From positions 565,001-629,000 of the forward strand of contig NZ_JAATJC010000001.1 of the NCBI RefSeq assembly GCF_011927725.1: a stretch of 64,000 nt of DNA. The letters run 5' to 3'. Each line of letters starts with the position of its first letter. The first letter of the stretch is position 1. Source of the stretch: Sphingomonas kaistensis. Its GTDB lineage: Bacteria; Pseudomonadota; Alphaproteobacteria; Sphingomonadales; Sphingomonadaceae. Position numbers and translations under genes: made by a program. The notes beneath the pieces were generated by a model that saw only the letters and a list, made by a program, of their open reading frames with translations, ran no database searches and had not been told where the DNA came from. Shown here piece after piece: positions 7,532-17,957 of the stretch.

Positions 7532-8775
7532 GCGCTCAACGCTGCGTGAAGGCCGTCGAACGCAACTGCGCGCTGCTCCCCGGTCGCCAGATTCTTGACC
7601 TGCGCCGTTCCGCTCCCGACCTCATCGTCGCCAAGGATGATGGCAAAACCGGCACCGGCCGACGCGGCCTTCGCCATCCGCTTCTTCATGTTGCCGCGCC
7701 ACGCCATGTCGGCGGCGATGCCCTTGCGGCGAAGGTCGGCGAGGATGTGGATTGCCGCCTGCTCGGCCGGACCGCCCAGCGGGACCAGCACGGCGGTCGG
7801 CCGATCGGGCGCCGGGGCGTCGATCAGCATCGACAGCCGCTCGATCCCCGCCGCCCAGCCGATCGCGGGCGTGTGCGGTCCGCCGAGCTGCTCGACCAGG
7901 CCGTCATAGCGGCCGCCGGCCAGCACCGTCCCCTGCGCGCCCAATGCGTCGGTGACGAACTCGAAGGCGGTGTGGCGATAATAATCGAGCCCGCGCACCA
8001 GTCGCGGCGCGCGCTCCCAGGTCACCCCGGCGGCATCGAGGCCGGCGGTCACCGCGGCGAAGAAGTCGCTCGCTTCGGCGGTCAGGAAATCGTCGATCAC
8101 CGGCGCCGAATCGACGATCGGCCAATCGGCATGCGCCTTGCTGTCGAGGATCCGCACCGGATTGCGGTCGAGCCGGTCGCGACTGTCCTCGCTGAGGTCG
8201 GCCCGGCGCGATGCAAAATGCTCGTGCAAGGCGTCGCGCCAGGCGCTTCGGGTCGCCGGGTCACCAAGCGTGTTCAATTTGCACACGACCGTGCCGCCGA
8301 CCCCGAGTTCGCGCAGCAGCTGGTCGGCGAAGCTCAGCACCTCGACATCCGCCTGCGGCTCGGCCGCGCCGAGGATCTCGGCGTCGAGCTGGTGGAATTG
8401 CCGGAAGCGGCCCTTCTGCGGGCGCTCGTAGCGGAAGGCCGGCCCATGCGTCGCGACCTTGAGCGGCGTAAATTGCTGCCACCCTTCGCTGAGGTAGGCG
8501 CGGGCAATTCCCGCGGTGAATTCGGGCCGCAAGGTGACGTTGTCGCCCGACCGGTCCTCGAAACTGTACATCTCCTTGGAGACGACGTCGGTGGTTTCGC
8601 CGAGCGAGCGGGCGAACACCGCGGTGGGCTCGAGCACCGGCACCTCGACGCGGCGAAAACCGAACAGGCGGCGGACGCGCTCGAAGGTCGCGACGACATG
8701 CGCGAAGCGATCGGCTTCTTCGCCAAGGAGCGACTGCATGCCGCGGACGGGTTGGGGCGTATTGATCTGGGCCAT
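7528..8775 (-). CDS. hisS: Histidine--tRNA ligase
   Basis: A 415-residue class II aminoacyl-tRNA synthetase that charges tRNA-His. Visible motifs are motif 2 ([20 protein letters not shown]), the HisA element [15 protein letters not shown], the glycine-rich GGRYDGL and motif 3 ([12 protein letters not shown]). The C-terminal 100 residues match the anticodon-binding domain. It is the first gene of the hisS-prfA-prmC operon and is divergent from the M61 peptidase 52 bases away. Confidence 0.96.
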   Translation of the reverse strand: MAQINTPQPVRGMQSLLGEEADRFAHVVATFERVRRLFGFRRVEVPVLEPTAVFARSLGETTDVVSKEMYSFEDRSGDNVTLRPEFTAGIARAYLSEGWQQFTPLKVATHGPAFRYERPQKGRFRQFHQLDAEILGAAEPQADVEVLSFADQLLRELGVGGTVVCKLNTLGDPATRSAWRDALHEHFASRRADLSEDSRDRLDRNPVRILDSKAHADWPIVDSAPVIDDFLTAEASDFFAAVTAGLDAAGVTWERAPRLVRGLDYYRHTAFEFVTDALGAQGTVLAGGRYDGLVEQLGGPHTPAIGWAAGIERLSMLIDAPAPDRPTAVLVPLGGPAEQAAIHILADLRRKGIAADMAWRGNMKKRMAKAASAGAGFAIILGDDEVGSGTAQVKNLATGEQRAVAFDGLHAALSA

Positions 8776-8827
8776 GAATGTGGCGCAGCCACTAGCCGCC
8801 CCGCGCCTCCGTGGCTAGGCGGAGCCC

Positions 8828-10744
8828 ATGCGTAGCCTGTATCTTGCCGCGGCGCTGGTCGCCGCCTCTCCCGCCCTTGCCCAGGTGGTGCCGCTGTCGG
8901 CCCCCCAACCGGTGCAATTCGCGCAGACGATCCCCACTGCCCGCGACGTCGCTTTTCCCGGCACGATGCGGCTGGATGTCGATGTCAGCGATCTTGCCCA
9001 GGGCATCTGGACCGTCCGGCAGACGATTCCGGTCGTGCAGGCCGGACGGATGACCCTGCTTTTCCCGCAATGGCTTCCCGGCAAGCACGCCCCGCGCGGC
9101 GAGCTCGAGAAACTGGCCGGGCTGACCTTCACCGCCGGCGGCCGCACGCTGAAGTGGGAGCGCGACGCGGGCGAGGTCTATGCCTTCCACGTCGACGTGC
9201 CGGCCGGCGCAAGCGAAATCGAGGCGCGCTTCCAGTTCATGACCCCGACCGAGGGCAACCAGGGCCGGATCCTGGTCACCCCCGACATGCTCAACCTCCA
9301 GTTCGAGATGGTGTCGCTCTATCCCGCCGGTTATTTCACCCGCCGCATCCCGGTCAGCGCGACGGTCAATTATCCCGCCGGCTTCCAGGCCGCGACCGCG
9401 CTTCGTCCCACCGCGGCCAACGGCGCGCGGGTCACCTACAACACGGTGAGCTACGAGACGCTGCAGGATTCGCCGATCTTCGCCGGCCGCTATTTCCGCC
9501 GCGACGATCTCGGCCAGAATGTGTTCCTCAACACGGTCGCCGACAGTCCCAAGGAGCTCGTCGTCTCCGCCGACGTGCTGCAGAAGCATCGCAACCTGGT
9601 CACCCAGTCGCTGCGCCTGTTCGGCACCCGCCAGTTCGATCACTACGACTTCCTTCACGCCATCACCGACAAGATGGGCGGCATCGGGCTGGAGCATCAC
9701 CGCTCATCCGAGAACCAGAACGATCCGGGCTATTTCACCGACTGGAAGGCGAGCCTTCCCGACCACAACCTGCTGCCGCACGAATTCACCCACAGCTGGA
9801 ACGGCAAGCACCGCCGCCCGGCCGACCTGTTCGCCCCGGACTTCCGCACCCCGATGCGCGACAGCCTGCTGTGGGTGTACGAAGGCCAGACGCAGTTCTG
9901 GGGCCATGTCCTCGAAGCCCGTTCGGGCCTGTCGACCAAGGCCGAGGTGCTGGACAAGATGGCGAACATCGCCGCCGGCCTCGACCTCACGACGGGCCGC
10001 GCGTGGCGGCCGCTGGTCGACACAACCAACGATCCGATCGTCTCGGCCCGCCGGCCCAAGGCCTGGACCAGCTGGCAGCGCAACGAGGATTATTACAACG
10101 AGGGCATGCTGATCTGGCTCGAAGCCGATGCGATCATCCGCAAGGGCACGGCCAACCGCCGCGGCCTCGACGATTTCGCCCGCGCCTTCTTCGGCACACG
10201 CGAAGGCGACTGGGGCGTGCGCACCTACACCCTGAACGACATCGTGGCCGGCCTCAACGGCGTCTACCGCCACGACTGGCGCGGCTTCCTCCAGCAGCGG
10301 GTGTACGAGCCGTCGGCGGCGGGCGCGCCGCTGGGTGGCTTCACCGCCTCGGGCTACCGTCTCGATTATGCCGAGGCGCCGAACGCGGCACTCGCGGCGT
10401 CGATGAAGTCGGGCAGGAATCACAATTACAGCTGGTCGCTGGGCATGACCCTCGACCGCGACGGCAAGATCACTGCCGTCATCTGGGGCGGTCCCGCCTT
10501 CAAGGCTGGGCTGACCACCGGCCAGTCGATCGTCGCGGTTGGCGAAAAGGCCTACAGCGAAGAGGCGCTCAAGGCCGCCATCACCGCCGCCAAGGGTGGG
10601 ACCGCGCCGGTCAGCATCACCGTGAAGCGCGGCGACAGCGTCCGGGTGGTGCCCCTTTCCTGGAACGGCGGTCTTCGCTATCCGCGCCTCACGAAAATCG
10701 GAAATGGGCGGGGCGCCCTCGATATCCTTCTGGAGCCAAAGTGA
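8828..10744 (+). CDS. Exported M61-family metallopeptidase with PDZ
   Basis: A 638-residue secreted or periplasmic zinc peptidase of the M61 (glycyl aminopeptidase-like) family. A signal peptide (MRSLYLAAALVAASPALAQ) is followed by a beta-rich N-domain and a thermolysin-like domain with HEFTH at about residue 318 (LPHEFTHSWNGKHRRP), where the two His bind zinc and Glu is catalytic. A C-terminal PDZ domain (about 535-620; GGPAFKAGLTTGQSIVAVG) follows. The stop overlaps the GTG start of ppa, suggesting cotranscription. Substrate unknown. Confidence 0.9.
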   Translation: MRSLYLAAALVAASPALAQVVPLSAPQPVQFAQTIPTARDVAFPGTMRLDVDVSDLAQGIWTVRQTIPVVQAGRMTLLFPQWLPGKHAPRGELEKLAGLTFTAGGRTLKWERDAGEVYAFHVDVPAGASEIEARFQFMTPTEGNQGRILVTPDMLNLQFEMVSLYPAGYFTRRIPVSATVNYPAGFQAATALRPTAANGARVTYNTVSYETLQDSPIFAGRYFRRDDLGQNVFLNTVADSPKELVVSADVLQKHRNLVTQSLRLFGTRQFDHYDFLHAITDKMGGIGLEHHRSSENQNDPGYFTDWKASLPDHNLLPHEFTHSWNGKHRRPADLFAPDFRTPMRDSLLWVYEGQTQFWGHVLEARSGLSTKAEVLDKMANIAAGLDLTTGRAWRPLVDTTNDPIVSARRPKAWTSWQRNEDYYNEGMLIWLEADAIIRKGTANRRGLDDFARAFFGTREGDWGVRTYTLNDIVAGLNGVYRHDWRGFLQQRVYEPSAAGAPLGGFTASGYRLDYAEAPNAALAASMKSGRNHNYSWSLGMTLDRDGKITAVIWGGPAFKAGLTTGQSIVAVGEKAYSEEALKAAITAAKGGTAPVSITVKRGDSVRVVPLSWNGGLRYPRLTKIGNGRGALDILLEPK

Positions 10745-11277
10745 ACCTAGACCTCGTGCCGGCGGGCGCCAATCCGCCCGAATCCATCAATGTCGTCATC
10801 GAAGTGCCGATCGGCGGCGAGCCGGTGAAGTATGAGCTCGACAAGAAGTCGGGCGCGATCTTCGTCGACCGCATCCTGCACACCGCGATGCGCTATCCGG
10901 CGAATTACGGCTTCATCCCCCACACGCTGGGCGAGGACGGCGATCCGCTCGACTGCCTGGTGATGAACCGCTGGCCGTTCATGCCGGGCTGCGTCGTTCG
11001 TGCCCGCCCGGTCGCGGTGCTGTTCCTCGAGGACGAGGCCGGCGGCGACGAGAAATTGCTCGCCGTGCCCGACGTCAAGACGACGCCCTATTACGAGGGG
11101 ATCGGCGAGGGCGAGGATCTGCCCAAGATCGTGTTCGACCAGATCGCCCACTTCTTCACCCACTATAAGGACCTCGAGCCCGAAAAGTGGACGCGCGTCG
11201 GTCACTGGGGCAGCCGCGACGATGCCAAGAAGGTCATCGTCGACGGCCTCGAGCGGGCGAAGCGCGAGGGGTTCTAA
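10741..11277 (+). CDS. ppa: Inorganic pyrophosphatase, family I
   Basis: A 178-residue soluble enzyme that hydrolyses pyrophosphate to two phosphates and drives biosynthetic reactions forward. The family I metal-binding signature is plain: GDPLDCLVM, with the acidic residues that hold Mg2+, plus KYELDKKSGAIFVDR and YPANYGFIP. I start it at GTG 10741, which overlaps the stop of the peptidase gene (GTGA); this gives the standard length. A much longer frame read through from 9070 is an artefact of the overlapping peptidase. Confidence 0.96.
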   Translation: MNLDLVPAGANPPESINVVIEVPIGGEPVKYELDKKSGAIFVDRILHTAMRYPANYGFIPHTLGEDGDPLDCLVMNRWPFMPGCVVRARPVAVLFLEDEAGGDEKLLAVPDVKTTPYYEGIGEGEDLPKIVFDQIAHFFTHYKDLEPEKWTRVGHWGSRDDAKKVIVDGLERAKREGF

Positions 11278-11295
11278 GCCCCTCGCCCCTGCTGC

Positions 11296-13839
11296 TTATT
11301 CGTCCGGACGCCCGCCGCCCTGCTGCACCGCGCGGCGGATGAAGCGGTTGGGAATGAACAATTTGCGGAACGTCACGCCCACCGTTCGCCCGACCGGCTC
11401 CAGCCGGTCGGGCTGGTAGGCGGGAATGGCACTCGTGGCGCCGTTCACAGCCGGCCGGGTGTTGAAGATGTTGTTCACCTCGAACCGCACCGAGCTTCCG
11501 CGCAGGAACGGCACCTTAGTGACAAGGTCGAGCCGCTCGCCGAGATTGGCGAAGGCGCGCAGGTTGAAGGTCGCATAAGGCGAGAAGCGAAGGTCGTCGC
11601 CGACCGAGGCGAGCCGCGTCGCGCTGCGCCAGTTGCCCGACAGCCGAACCCCCAGGCCGTTGTTGTAATAGCCGCTCTCGACCTCGACCTGGTGCCGTGG
11701 ACGACCGCCGCTGGCGCTTAGCGCTTCGCCGTTCAAATAGTCGAGCACCGGGAGGCCCGGCCCGATCTCCAGTTCGTCGGTGAACGTCACCGTATGGGTC
11801 GCCGACAGCGTCAGCCGCCCGCCGCGCCCGCCGCCGCCGAAGCGCCCGCCGCCGCCACCGGGACCGCCACCGCCGAAGCGAGGGCCGCCACCTTCACCGC
11901 GCGGACCGCCAGCGCCCGGCGGCGGCGGCGCATCGCCCTCGGTACGCACGACCACCGTCGGTGCCGCCGGCGCCGTGCCATCGGCATTGGGGCGGGGGGC
12001 ATTGGGGATGAGGCCCGACTGCCGGGCGCGGTCGACGAGCCGATTGATCGTCTCCCGCGAAGGGCGCTTGGTCTGCAGCGACTTGGTGAAGTCGAACCCC
12101 CAGCGCAGCTGCTCGCGCTTCGAGCGCGCGGCGTTGACCGGGCGCAGGTCGACGCTGATCAACTGACCCGACGGGTCGCGCTGAAAGCGGTTGGGGAACG
12201 CCTGTTCCAGCGCAGCGGTGGCCGCAGGAAAGCTGATCTGCGGATTGTCGGTGGTCTGCCGGACGAATTCGGCGCGCAAACGCAGGTCGGGATCCTCGAG
12301 CGGCTGCCAGTTGCCGCCGATCTTGAACACGTTGCGGCGGTCGGCGAGCAGATCGCGATTGCCGCCGGTGATGGTGGTGACCGGAACCGTCACGCCATTG
12401 CGCGCGTCGAAGAACGGCACACCCTCGGTGTCGAGCCGCGGATCGCCAAGTTGCTGCAGCGAGGGCGCGCCTTCCTCCCGCGTCCAGCTCAGCAGGACAC
12501 TTGCGCGCGCAGCCGGCGACCAGTTCAGCCCCGCTCCGAGCGACGTCAGCGTTCCGAAGTCGTCGAGATAGCGCAGCCCGCCATTCACATTGGCAGTGAG
12601 CCGCCCGATCGCCGACGCCCGCTCGGTGATCGGCAGGTCGACGTTGGCCGAGCCTTCCCCGATGAAGCGGTTGAAATCGGACGGGGTGACGACATTCGAC
12701 CGGCGGCTCCTGCCTTCGATTGCCAGCCTGCTGACCCCTCCCTTCAACGTGACGTTGGCCATGCCCGCCGGCAGCTGCAGCAGCGGTCCGTTGGCGGTCG
12801 CATCGAGGCTCAACGAGCTGCGCGTCGATTCGCTGAGGTCACCGCGCAGCGCGGTTTCCGATTCGCTCTTCACAAGCTCGCCGTTGGCGGTCGATGACAG
12901 TCGCCAGCGACCGACCTGGCCGTTCAGCGATCCGCCGAGCGCATAGGTCGACCCACTGGTTTCGCGGCGCAGGTAATCGCTGTTGAGCAGGCCGAGCCCA
13001 CTGCTTCCGCCCCGCCGCTCGGCTTCGGCGGTCAGCGTTCCGTTGAAGATCGACGAGACCGGCCGGCTCAGTGTTCCCGACACCCGGGCGGTCTGCCCGG
13101 CGCCGACGAGAGTGCGGAACGGGCGGCTGTCGATCGTATCTTCGCTGCGGGCGCCGATATCCCGCTCGCTTTCGAACAGCGGATTGTTGCCCTCGACCCG
13201 GATGTTGCCCGAGGTGCGCGTATTGTCGCGGATCGCGAGCTTGCCGACGTCGGCCCGTCCGGTCGCATAGCCACCGTCGGTGGCAATCCGCCCGCCGACT
13301 TCGGCCGTGGTCGAATTGAAGCGCCGGCGCAGCACGATGTTCACCACCCGCTGGTCGGCGGAATATCCGTATTTGAGGGCGACTTCCTCGGGCAGGATCT
13401 CGGTCCGCTGGATCGCTTCGGGCGGTAGGTCGCGCAGTTCGCGAAAGCCGGAGATACGCTGTCCATTGAGCAGCACCACCGGCGCGCCCGCGCCGCGTCC
13501 CCGCGCACTTCCGGTCTGGGTCGCGATCGAATCGAGCAGTTCGGCGATGCTGGTCGCGCCGGTCGCGCGGATGTCGCGGGAATCGAGCACGTTTTCGGGC
13601 GGGATGTTGCCGACCACGGAGCCGCGCGGGCGGGCGCCGGTGACGGTGATCTCCTGATCGACGTCCTCTGCCTCCTCGTCGATGGCGGCGTCGGGATCCT
13701 GCACGGCGGGCTGCTGCGCGACGGCTACCTGCTCGGCCGGGGCCGGCACCGGAGCGGGCGCGACCTGCGCTGACGCGACCCCGGCGAACAGGGGCGCGGC
13801 AAGGATCGCCGTTGAGGCGAGGAGAATGTTTCTGGTCAT
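11296..13839 (-). CDS. TonB-dependent receptor-like protein with Gly-rich insert
   Basis: An 847-residue outer-membrane protein with a signal peptide (cleavage near GVASAQ). An Ala/Pro-rich spacer is followed by ITVTGARPRG and a plug domain (about 75-190; VVLLNGQRISGFRELRDLPP), then a 22-strand barrel region with repeated aromatic-ended strands. About residues 640-680 form a Gly/Pro/Arg/Phe-rich insert before a LTLSATHTVTF strand, unusual inside a barrel. It stands alone, without a transporter or regulator beside it, so the substrate cannot be inferred. Confidence 0.8.
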   Translation of the reverse strand: MTRNILLASTAILAAPLFAGVASAQVAPAPVPAPAEQVAVAQQPAVQDPDAAIDEEAEDVDQEITVTGARPRGSVVGNIPPENVLDSRDIRATGATSIAELLDSIATQTGSARGRGAGAPVVLLNGQRISGFRELRDLPPEAIQRTEILPEEVALKYGYSADQRVVNIVLRRRFNSTTAEVGGRIATDGGYATGRADVGKLAIRDNTRTSGNIRVEGNNPLFESERDIGARSEDTIDSRPFRTLVGAGQTARVSGTLSRPVSSIFNGTLTAEAERRGGSSGLGLLNSDYLRRETSGSTYALGGSLNGQVGRWRLSSTANGELVKSESETALRGDLSESTRSSLSLDATANGPLLQLPAGMANVTLKGGVSRLAIEGRSRRSNVVTPSDFNRFIGEGSANVDLPITERASAIGRLTANVNGGLRYLDDFGTLTSLGAGLNWSPAARASVLLSWTREEGAPSLQQLGDPRLDTEGVPFFDARNGVTVPVTTITGGNRDLLADRRNVFKIGGNWQPLEDPDLRLRAEFVRQTTDNPQISFPAATAALEQAFPNRFQRDPSGQLISVDLRPVNAARSKREQLRWGFDFTKSLQTKRPSRETINRLVDRARQSGLIPNAPRPNADGTAPAAPTVVVRTEGDAPPPPGAGGPRGEGGGPRFGGGGPGGGGGRFGGGGRGGRLTLSATHTVTFTDELEIGPGLPVLDYLNGEALSASGGRPRHQVEVESGYYNNGLGVRLSGNWRSATRLASVGDDLRFSPYATFNLRAFANLGERLDLVTKVPFLRGSSVRFEVNNIFNTRPAVNGATSAIPAYQPDRLEPVGRTVGVTFRKLFIPNRFIRRAVQQGGGRPDE

Positions 13840-13945
13840 ATCTGCCTTGAAGAACTGGAAAGCGGGATCGTTCCGGTGGCTTGTGCCCCTGCGATGAACC
13901 TGAAATGTCTGTCACCCCCGTCTTTCGACCAACCGGAGTCATGCC

Positions 13946-15466
13946 TTGACCAGCGGCCGACCTGCCTTGCTTTGCGCCGCCCTGCTTCTCGGCGGCTGTG
14001 CGACCACCGCGCTGCCCGTCCCCGCGTCCAGCAAGGCGGCCGGCGCGATTGCCCGGATCAAAGCCAGGGACGCGCAGTTGCACGCCGTGATCGCGATCAG
14101 CCCCACCGCCGAAGCCGAGGGCGCGGCGAAGCAGGGCATCGCCGCCGGTGCCGGTGAGTGGCTTCACGGCGAGCCGATCCTGATCAAGGACAATGTCGAC
14201 GTGGCAGGACTGCCGACCACCGCCGGCAGCCTTGCCCTTGCGGGTAATGACACCGGCCGCGACGCGCCGATCGTCACCCGCCTGCGCCGCGCGGGGGCGA
14301 TTGTCGTCGGCAAGACCAACCTCAGCGAATGGGCCAACATCCGGTCCAACAGCAGCATCTCCGGCTGGAGCGCGGTCGGTGGGCAGACCCGCAATCCTTA
14401 TGCGCTGGACCGCAATACCTGCGGCAGCTCGAGCGGGAGCGGGGCGGCGGTGGCAGCGGGCTTCACCGACTATGCGATCGGGACCGAAACCGACGGTTCG
14501 ATCACCTGCCCGGCAAGCATGAACGGGGTGGTCGGCCTCAAGCCCACCATGGGGCTGGTCAGCCGGACCCACATCGTCCCCATCAGCGAAAGCCAGGACA
14601 CTGCCGGGCCGATGACCCGGACCTCGGCGCAGGCGGCGCTCCTGCTGTCGGTCATCGCCGGCAGCGACCCGGCCGATCCGGCGACTGCCGAGGCCGACCG
14701 GCACAAGCCCGCTCAGGCCGGCGCGCTTCCCGAAGGTGGGCTGAGGGGCAAGCGCATCGCCGTCCTCCGCTTCGCCGCGGGTTTCGGCACCGATTCGGCC
14801 TTTGATGCCGCCCTCGCGCAATTGCGGCAGGCCGGGGCCGAACTGGTCGAGATCAAGACGTTCAAGCCGACCGGCAGCTTCGGCAACGACGAATATCAGG
14901 TCCTGCTGACCGAGCTGAAGGCAGGCATGGCCAGCTATCTCGCAAGCAGCCGGGCCGCCGGACCGAAGACGCTGGCCGACCTCATCGCCTTCAACACGGC
15001 CAATGCCGCCAGCGAGATGGCGCTGTTCGGCCAGGACACGTTCGAAGAAGCGGAGAAGGCCAAGGGCCTCGCCGATCCGGCCTATCGCAAGGCCCGCGCC
15101 GACAGCCTGCGGGTCGCCAGTGGCGACCTCGACCGGTTGCTCACCGGGGTCGATGCCATCGTTTTCCCGACCCGCCCGGCGGCATGGAAGATCGATGCGG
15201 TGCACGGCGACGTATCGCCCGGCGGCAATGGCGTGGGGTCGATGGCCGCGGTGGCCGGCTATCCGCACCTGACGGTGCCGATGGGACTGGTGCGGGGGCT
15301 TCCGGTGGGGTTGAGCTTCGTCGGGCCCAAATGGTCGGACTGGCAGCTGCTGGCCTATGGTCACGCCTTCGAGCAGATGCGCGGCGCGTTTCCGCGGCCG
15401 ACCTTCCTCCCCAGCATCGAGGCCTCGCCCGCCATCGCGCCGGCGCTGGAGCCGCAGCGGCGCTAG
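13946..15466 (+). CDS. Exported lipoprotein amidase (amidase signature family)
   Basis: A 506-residue amidase-signature hydrolase that cleaves amide bonds with a Ser-cisSer-Lys triad. The Lys is in [11 protein letters not shown] (about residue 81), the cis-Ser in [10 protein letters not shown] (about 160) and the nucleophile Ser in [10 protein letters not shown] (about 183). The N-terminus ends in a lipobox (LLLGGCATT), so the protein is probably an envelope lipoprotein, unlike the cytosolic GatA. I chose TTG 13946; the nearby ATG at 13941 runs at once into a stop. It shares a CTAG stop with the convergent SMR gene. Confidence 0.88.
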   Translation: MTSGRPALLCAALLLGGCATTALPVPASSKAAGAIARIKARDAQLHAVIAISPTAEAEGAAKQGIAAGAGEWLHGEPILIKDNVDVAGLPTTAGSLALAGNDTGRDAPIVTRLRRAGAIVVGKTNLSEWANIRSNSSISGWSAVGGQTRNPYALDRNTCGSSSGSGAAVAAGFTDYAIGTETDGSITCPASMNGVVGLKPTMGLVSRTHIVPISESQDTAGPMTRTSAQAALLLSVIAGSDPADPATAEADRHKPAQAGALPEGGLRGKRIAVLRFAAGFGTDSAFDAALAQLRQAGAELVEIKTFKPTGSFGNDEYQVLLTELKAGMASYLASSRAAGPKTLADLIAFNTANAASEMALFGQDTFEEAEKAKGLADPAYRKARADSLRVASGDLDRLLTGVDAIVFPTRPAAWKIDAVHGDVSPGGNGVGSMAAVAGYPHLTVPMGLVRGLPVGLSFVGPKWSDWQLLAYGHAFEQMRGAFPRPTFLPSIEASPAIAPALEPQRR

Positions 15467-15777
15467 GCGGTCAGCTTCAAACCGGCGATGGCGGCGACCA
15501 CCACCAGGATGAGAAGCAGGCGGATGGTGGTCGACGGCTCGTCGAAGAACAGCATTCCGACCGCCACGGTCCCGATCGCGCCGATCCCGCCCCACACGGC
15601 GTAGGCGGTCCCCATCGGGATCTCGCGCGCCGCGCGTTCGAGCAGCAGCATCGACAAGGTCACGCTGGCGAGGAAGGCCGCGGTCCACGGGAGATTGCGG
15701 AAGCCGTCGACGAACCGCAGCGAGGTGGTGAAGCCGACCTCGAACAAACCGCCAAGGATGAGCAGGAACCAGGCCAT
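15463..15777 (-). CDS. Small multidrug resistance (SMR) family transporter
   Basis: A 104-residue, four-helix inner-membrane protein of the SMR family. The conserved membrane Glu is in GGLFEVGFTTSLRF (residue 13), and GTAYAVWGGIGAIG marks the family. The sequence context around Glu13 and the VWGGIGAIG segment resemble the SugE/Gdx guanidinium exporters more than EmrE, but I cannot settle the substrate. The ATG at 15777 was preferred to a longer frame, since MAWFLL begins the first helix. It lies 10 bases after the EamA transporter gene and is likely cotranscribed. Confidence 0.88.
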   Translation of the reverse strand: MAWFLLILGGLFEVGFTTSLRFVDGFRNLPWTAAFLASVTLSMLLLERAAREIPMGTAYAVWGGIGAIGTVAVGMLFFDEPSTTIRLLLILVVVAAIAGLKLTA

Positions 15778-15787
15778 GTCGTTGTCC

Positions 15788-16690
15788 TTACGCGGCGGCT
15801 TCAAGATGCGGATTGGCGGCCTGCGGGCTCCGCGCGGCAAGCAGGCAGCCGGTGACGATCAGGCCTGCGCCGGCGAGGGTGAAGCCGGACAGGTGCTCGC
15901 CGAACACCAGCCAGCCGAACAAGGCGGCCCACAGGAAGGCGGTATATTCGGTCGCCGCAAGATAGCTCGCCTCGGCCCGGGCGTAGGCCCAGGACAGCAG
16001 CAGAAGCGACAGGGTGGAGAGAGCCGCCGCCGCCAGCAAGGCCGGCCAGTGCTGCAGTGGTGGAAGCGTGGTGCCGATCACCGGCAACGCCAGCAGCAGG
16101 ACCAGGCTCACGGTCACATTCTGGAAAAAAGCAATCTCGAGCGGACCGGCCGCCTGGCTCTGCCGACGCATCATGATGATGTTGATGGCGTAGAGCACCG
16201 CCGACGCGAGGATCGCGAGGCTGCCGAGCAGGGCCTCCCGGCCGAGATCGGCGCGGGCCTGGCCGATGAAGATCACGACCACCCCGGCGAAGGCGAGCAA
16301 CGAGGCGCCGACCGTGCGCTTGCCGACCACTTCGCCAAGCAGCACGGCGGCGAGGAAAAGCGCGATCAGCGGGGCGATGAAGGCCAGGGCGATCGCCTGC
16401 GCCAGGGGTACGTGGCCGATGCCCCAGAAGAACAACAGGCCCATGACGCTGGTCAGGACGCCGCGCTCGACATGCAGCCGGAGCACCTTGCGCTCGGGCC
16501 AGCCCTTCCAGCTGAGGCCATAACCGAGCCCGGACAGGCCGACCCCGACGAAACTGCGCCACAACATGGTTGCGTAGACGCCGATCGCGAGCACCAGCCC
16601 CTTCATGATCGCGTCCATGCCCGAGAACAACGCGATGCCGAGCGTGCCGACCGCGAAGGCGAGTGCTGGGGTGGGTCGCGGCGGGATCAT
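15788..16690 (-). CDS. EamA/DMT family membrane transporter
   Basis: A 300-residue inner-membrane protein with about ten hydrophobic helices in two EamA repeats, for example FFWGIGHVPLAQAIALAFIAPL in the first and AEASYLAATEYTAFLWAALFGW in the second. Members export metabolites or amino acids. The ATG at 16690 is the first that gives a normal short N-terminus. It is followed closely by the SMR gene in the same superfamily, a two-gene exporter operon. Substrate unknown. Confidence 0.88.
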   Translation of the reverse strand: MIPPRPTPALAFAVGTLGIALFSGMDAIMKGLVLAIGVYATMLWRSFVGVGLSGLGYGLSWKGWPERKVLRLHVERGVLTSVMGLLFFWGIGHVPLAQAIALAFIAPLIALFLAAVLLGEVVGKRTVGASLLAFAGVVVIFIGQARADLGREALLGSLAILASAVLYAINIIMMRRQSQAAGPLEIAFFQNVTVSLVLLLALPVIGTTLPPLQHWPALLAAAALSTLSLLLLSWAYARAEASYLAATEYTAFLWAALFGWLVFGEHLSGFTLAGAGLIVTGCLLAARSPQAANPHLEAAA

Positions 16691-16748
16691 GCAAGCGCGG
16701 CCTAGTGGCTGGCGGCGGCGGCGCAAGCCTCCGCCGTGTCGGCGTGGC

Positions 16749-17879
16749 CTATTCAGCCGCGACCGGTTCCGCCGCAGCGCCGGCCGCTTCGATCTCGGCC
16801 GCCTTGGCTTCGACCAGGCGGACGATGTGATCGACCATGCCTTCGTCGGCGACATGGTGATCGGTGACGCCCGACAGATAGACCATGTGCTTGCCGTTGC
16901 CGCCGCCAGTCACGCCGATGTCGGTTTCGCGCGCTTCGCCCGGGCCGTTCACGACGCAGCCGAGGACCGACAGGCTCATCGGGGTGCGGATGTGCTGCAG
17001 GCGTTCCTCCAGCTTCTCGACGGTGCGGATGACGTCGAAGCCCTGGCGGGCGCAGGAGGGGCAGGAGATGACGCGGACGCCGCGATTGCGGATGCCGAGC
17101 GCCTTCAGCAGGTGATATCCGACCCGCACTTCCTCTTCGGGCTCGGCCGAGAGCGAGACGCGGATGGTGTCGCCGATGCCGCTCCACAGCAGCATGCCGA
17201 GGCCGATCGAGCTCTTCACGGTGCCGCCGATCAGCCCGCCCGCCTCGGTGATCCCGAGGTGCAGCGGGCAATCGACCTGAGAGGCTAGCTCCTGGTACGC
17301 AGCTACGGCCAGGAACACGTCGCTGGCCTTCACCGCGACCTTATATTCGTGGAAGTCGTGATCCTCGAGGATGCGGATGTGGTCGAGTGCGCTTTCGACC
17401 AGCGCCTCGGGGCACGGCTCGCCATATTTCTCGAGCAAATCCTTCTCGAGGCTTCCGGCATTGACCCCGATCCGGATCGCGCAGCCGTTGGCCTTGGCGG
17501 CGCGAACCACTTCGGCGACCCGTTCGGACGAACCGATGTTGCCGGGATTGATCCGCAGGCAGGCGGCGCCGGCGTCGGCTGCTTCCAGCGCGCGGCGGTA
17601 GTGGAAATGGATGTCGGCGACGATCGGGACGTTGGCCGCGCGAACGATCTCGCGCAGCGCGGTGGTGCTTTCGACGTCGGGGCAGGAGACCCGGATGATG
17701 TCGACCCCGGCCTCTTCGCAGCGGCGGATCTGGTCGATCGTCGCCCGCGCGTCCGAGGTCAGCGTATTGGTCATGGTCTGGACGGTGATCGGCGCGTCGC
17801 CGCCGACCGGCACGTTGCCGACCATGATCTGACGGCTCTTGCGGCGTTCAATGTGGCGCCATGGGCGAAGCGAAGACAT
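16749..17879 (-). CDS. ispG: 4-hydroxy-3-methylbut-2-enyl-diphosphate synthase
   Basis: A 376-residue iron-sulfur enzyme of the MEP pathway that converts MEcPP to HMBPP for isoprenoid synthesis. [20 protein letters not shown] begins the TIM barrel. The 4Fe-4S ligands are in [10 protein letters not shown] and [10 protein letters not shown] near the C-terminus. Two ATGs compete. The upstream one (17888) lies inside a good -10 box (TATATG, 17886-17891), so it cannot be in that transcript. The ATG at 17879 falls exactly where transcription should begin, suggesting a leaderless mRNA. Confidence 0.95.
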   Translation of the reverse strand: MSSLRPWRHIERRKSRQIMVGNVPVGGDAPITVQTMTNTLTSDARATIDQIRRCEEAGVDIIRVSCPDVESTTALREIVRAANVPIVADIHFHYRRALEAADAGAACLRINPGNIGSSERVAEVVRAAKANGCAIRIGVNAGSLEKDLLEKYGEPCPEALVESALDHIRILEDHDFHEYKVAVKASDVFLAVAAYQELASQVDCPLHLGITEAGGLIGGTVKSSIGLGMLLWSGIGDTIRVSLSAEPEEEVRVGYHLLKALGIRNRGVRVISCPSCARQGFDVIRTVEKLEERLQHIRTPMSLSVLGCVVNGPGEARETDIGVTGGGNGKHMVYLSGVTDHHVADEGMVDHIVRLVEAKAAEIEAAGAAAEPVAAE

Positions 17880-17885
17880 GTCAGT

Positions 17886-17914
17886 CATATAGAGCCGGTC
17901 GATGACGGAACCAA
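17886..17914 (-). promoter_or_regulatory. ispG promoter, probably leaderless
   Basis: -35 TTGGTT (17909-17914), 17-base spacer, -10 TATATG (17886-17891). Six bases (ACTGAC) separate the -10 from the A of the ispG ATG at 17879, which would itself be the first transcribed base. Confidence 0.6.
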
Positions 17915-17957
17915 GGCGGGCTTTCGCCGCCCCGTGGCGCCCGCTACAGGATCGGGC

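Noticed and set aside
9070..11277. A 735-codon plus-strand open frame
   Set aside because: Only its last 178 codons (ppa) are real. The rest is the +1 frame of the M61 peptidase gene and is Arg/Pro-rich without any domain.
12839..15688. A 949-codon minus-strand open frame
   Set aside because: It runs antisense to the amidase gene and then out of frame through the TonB receptor gene. High GC suppresses stops in such frames; composition is Arg/Gly-rich and no motif appears.
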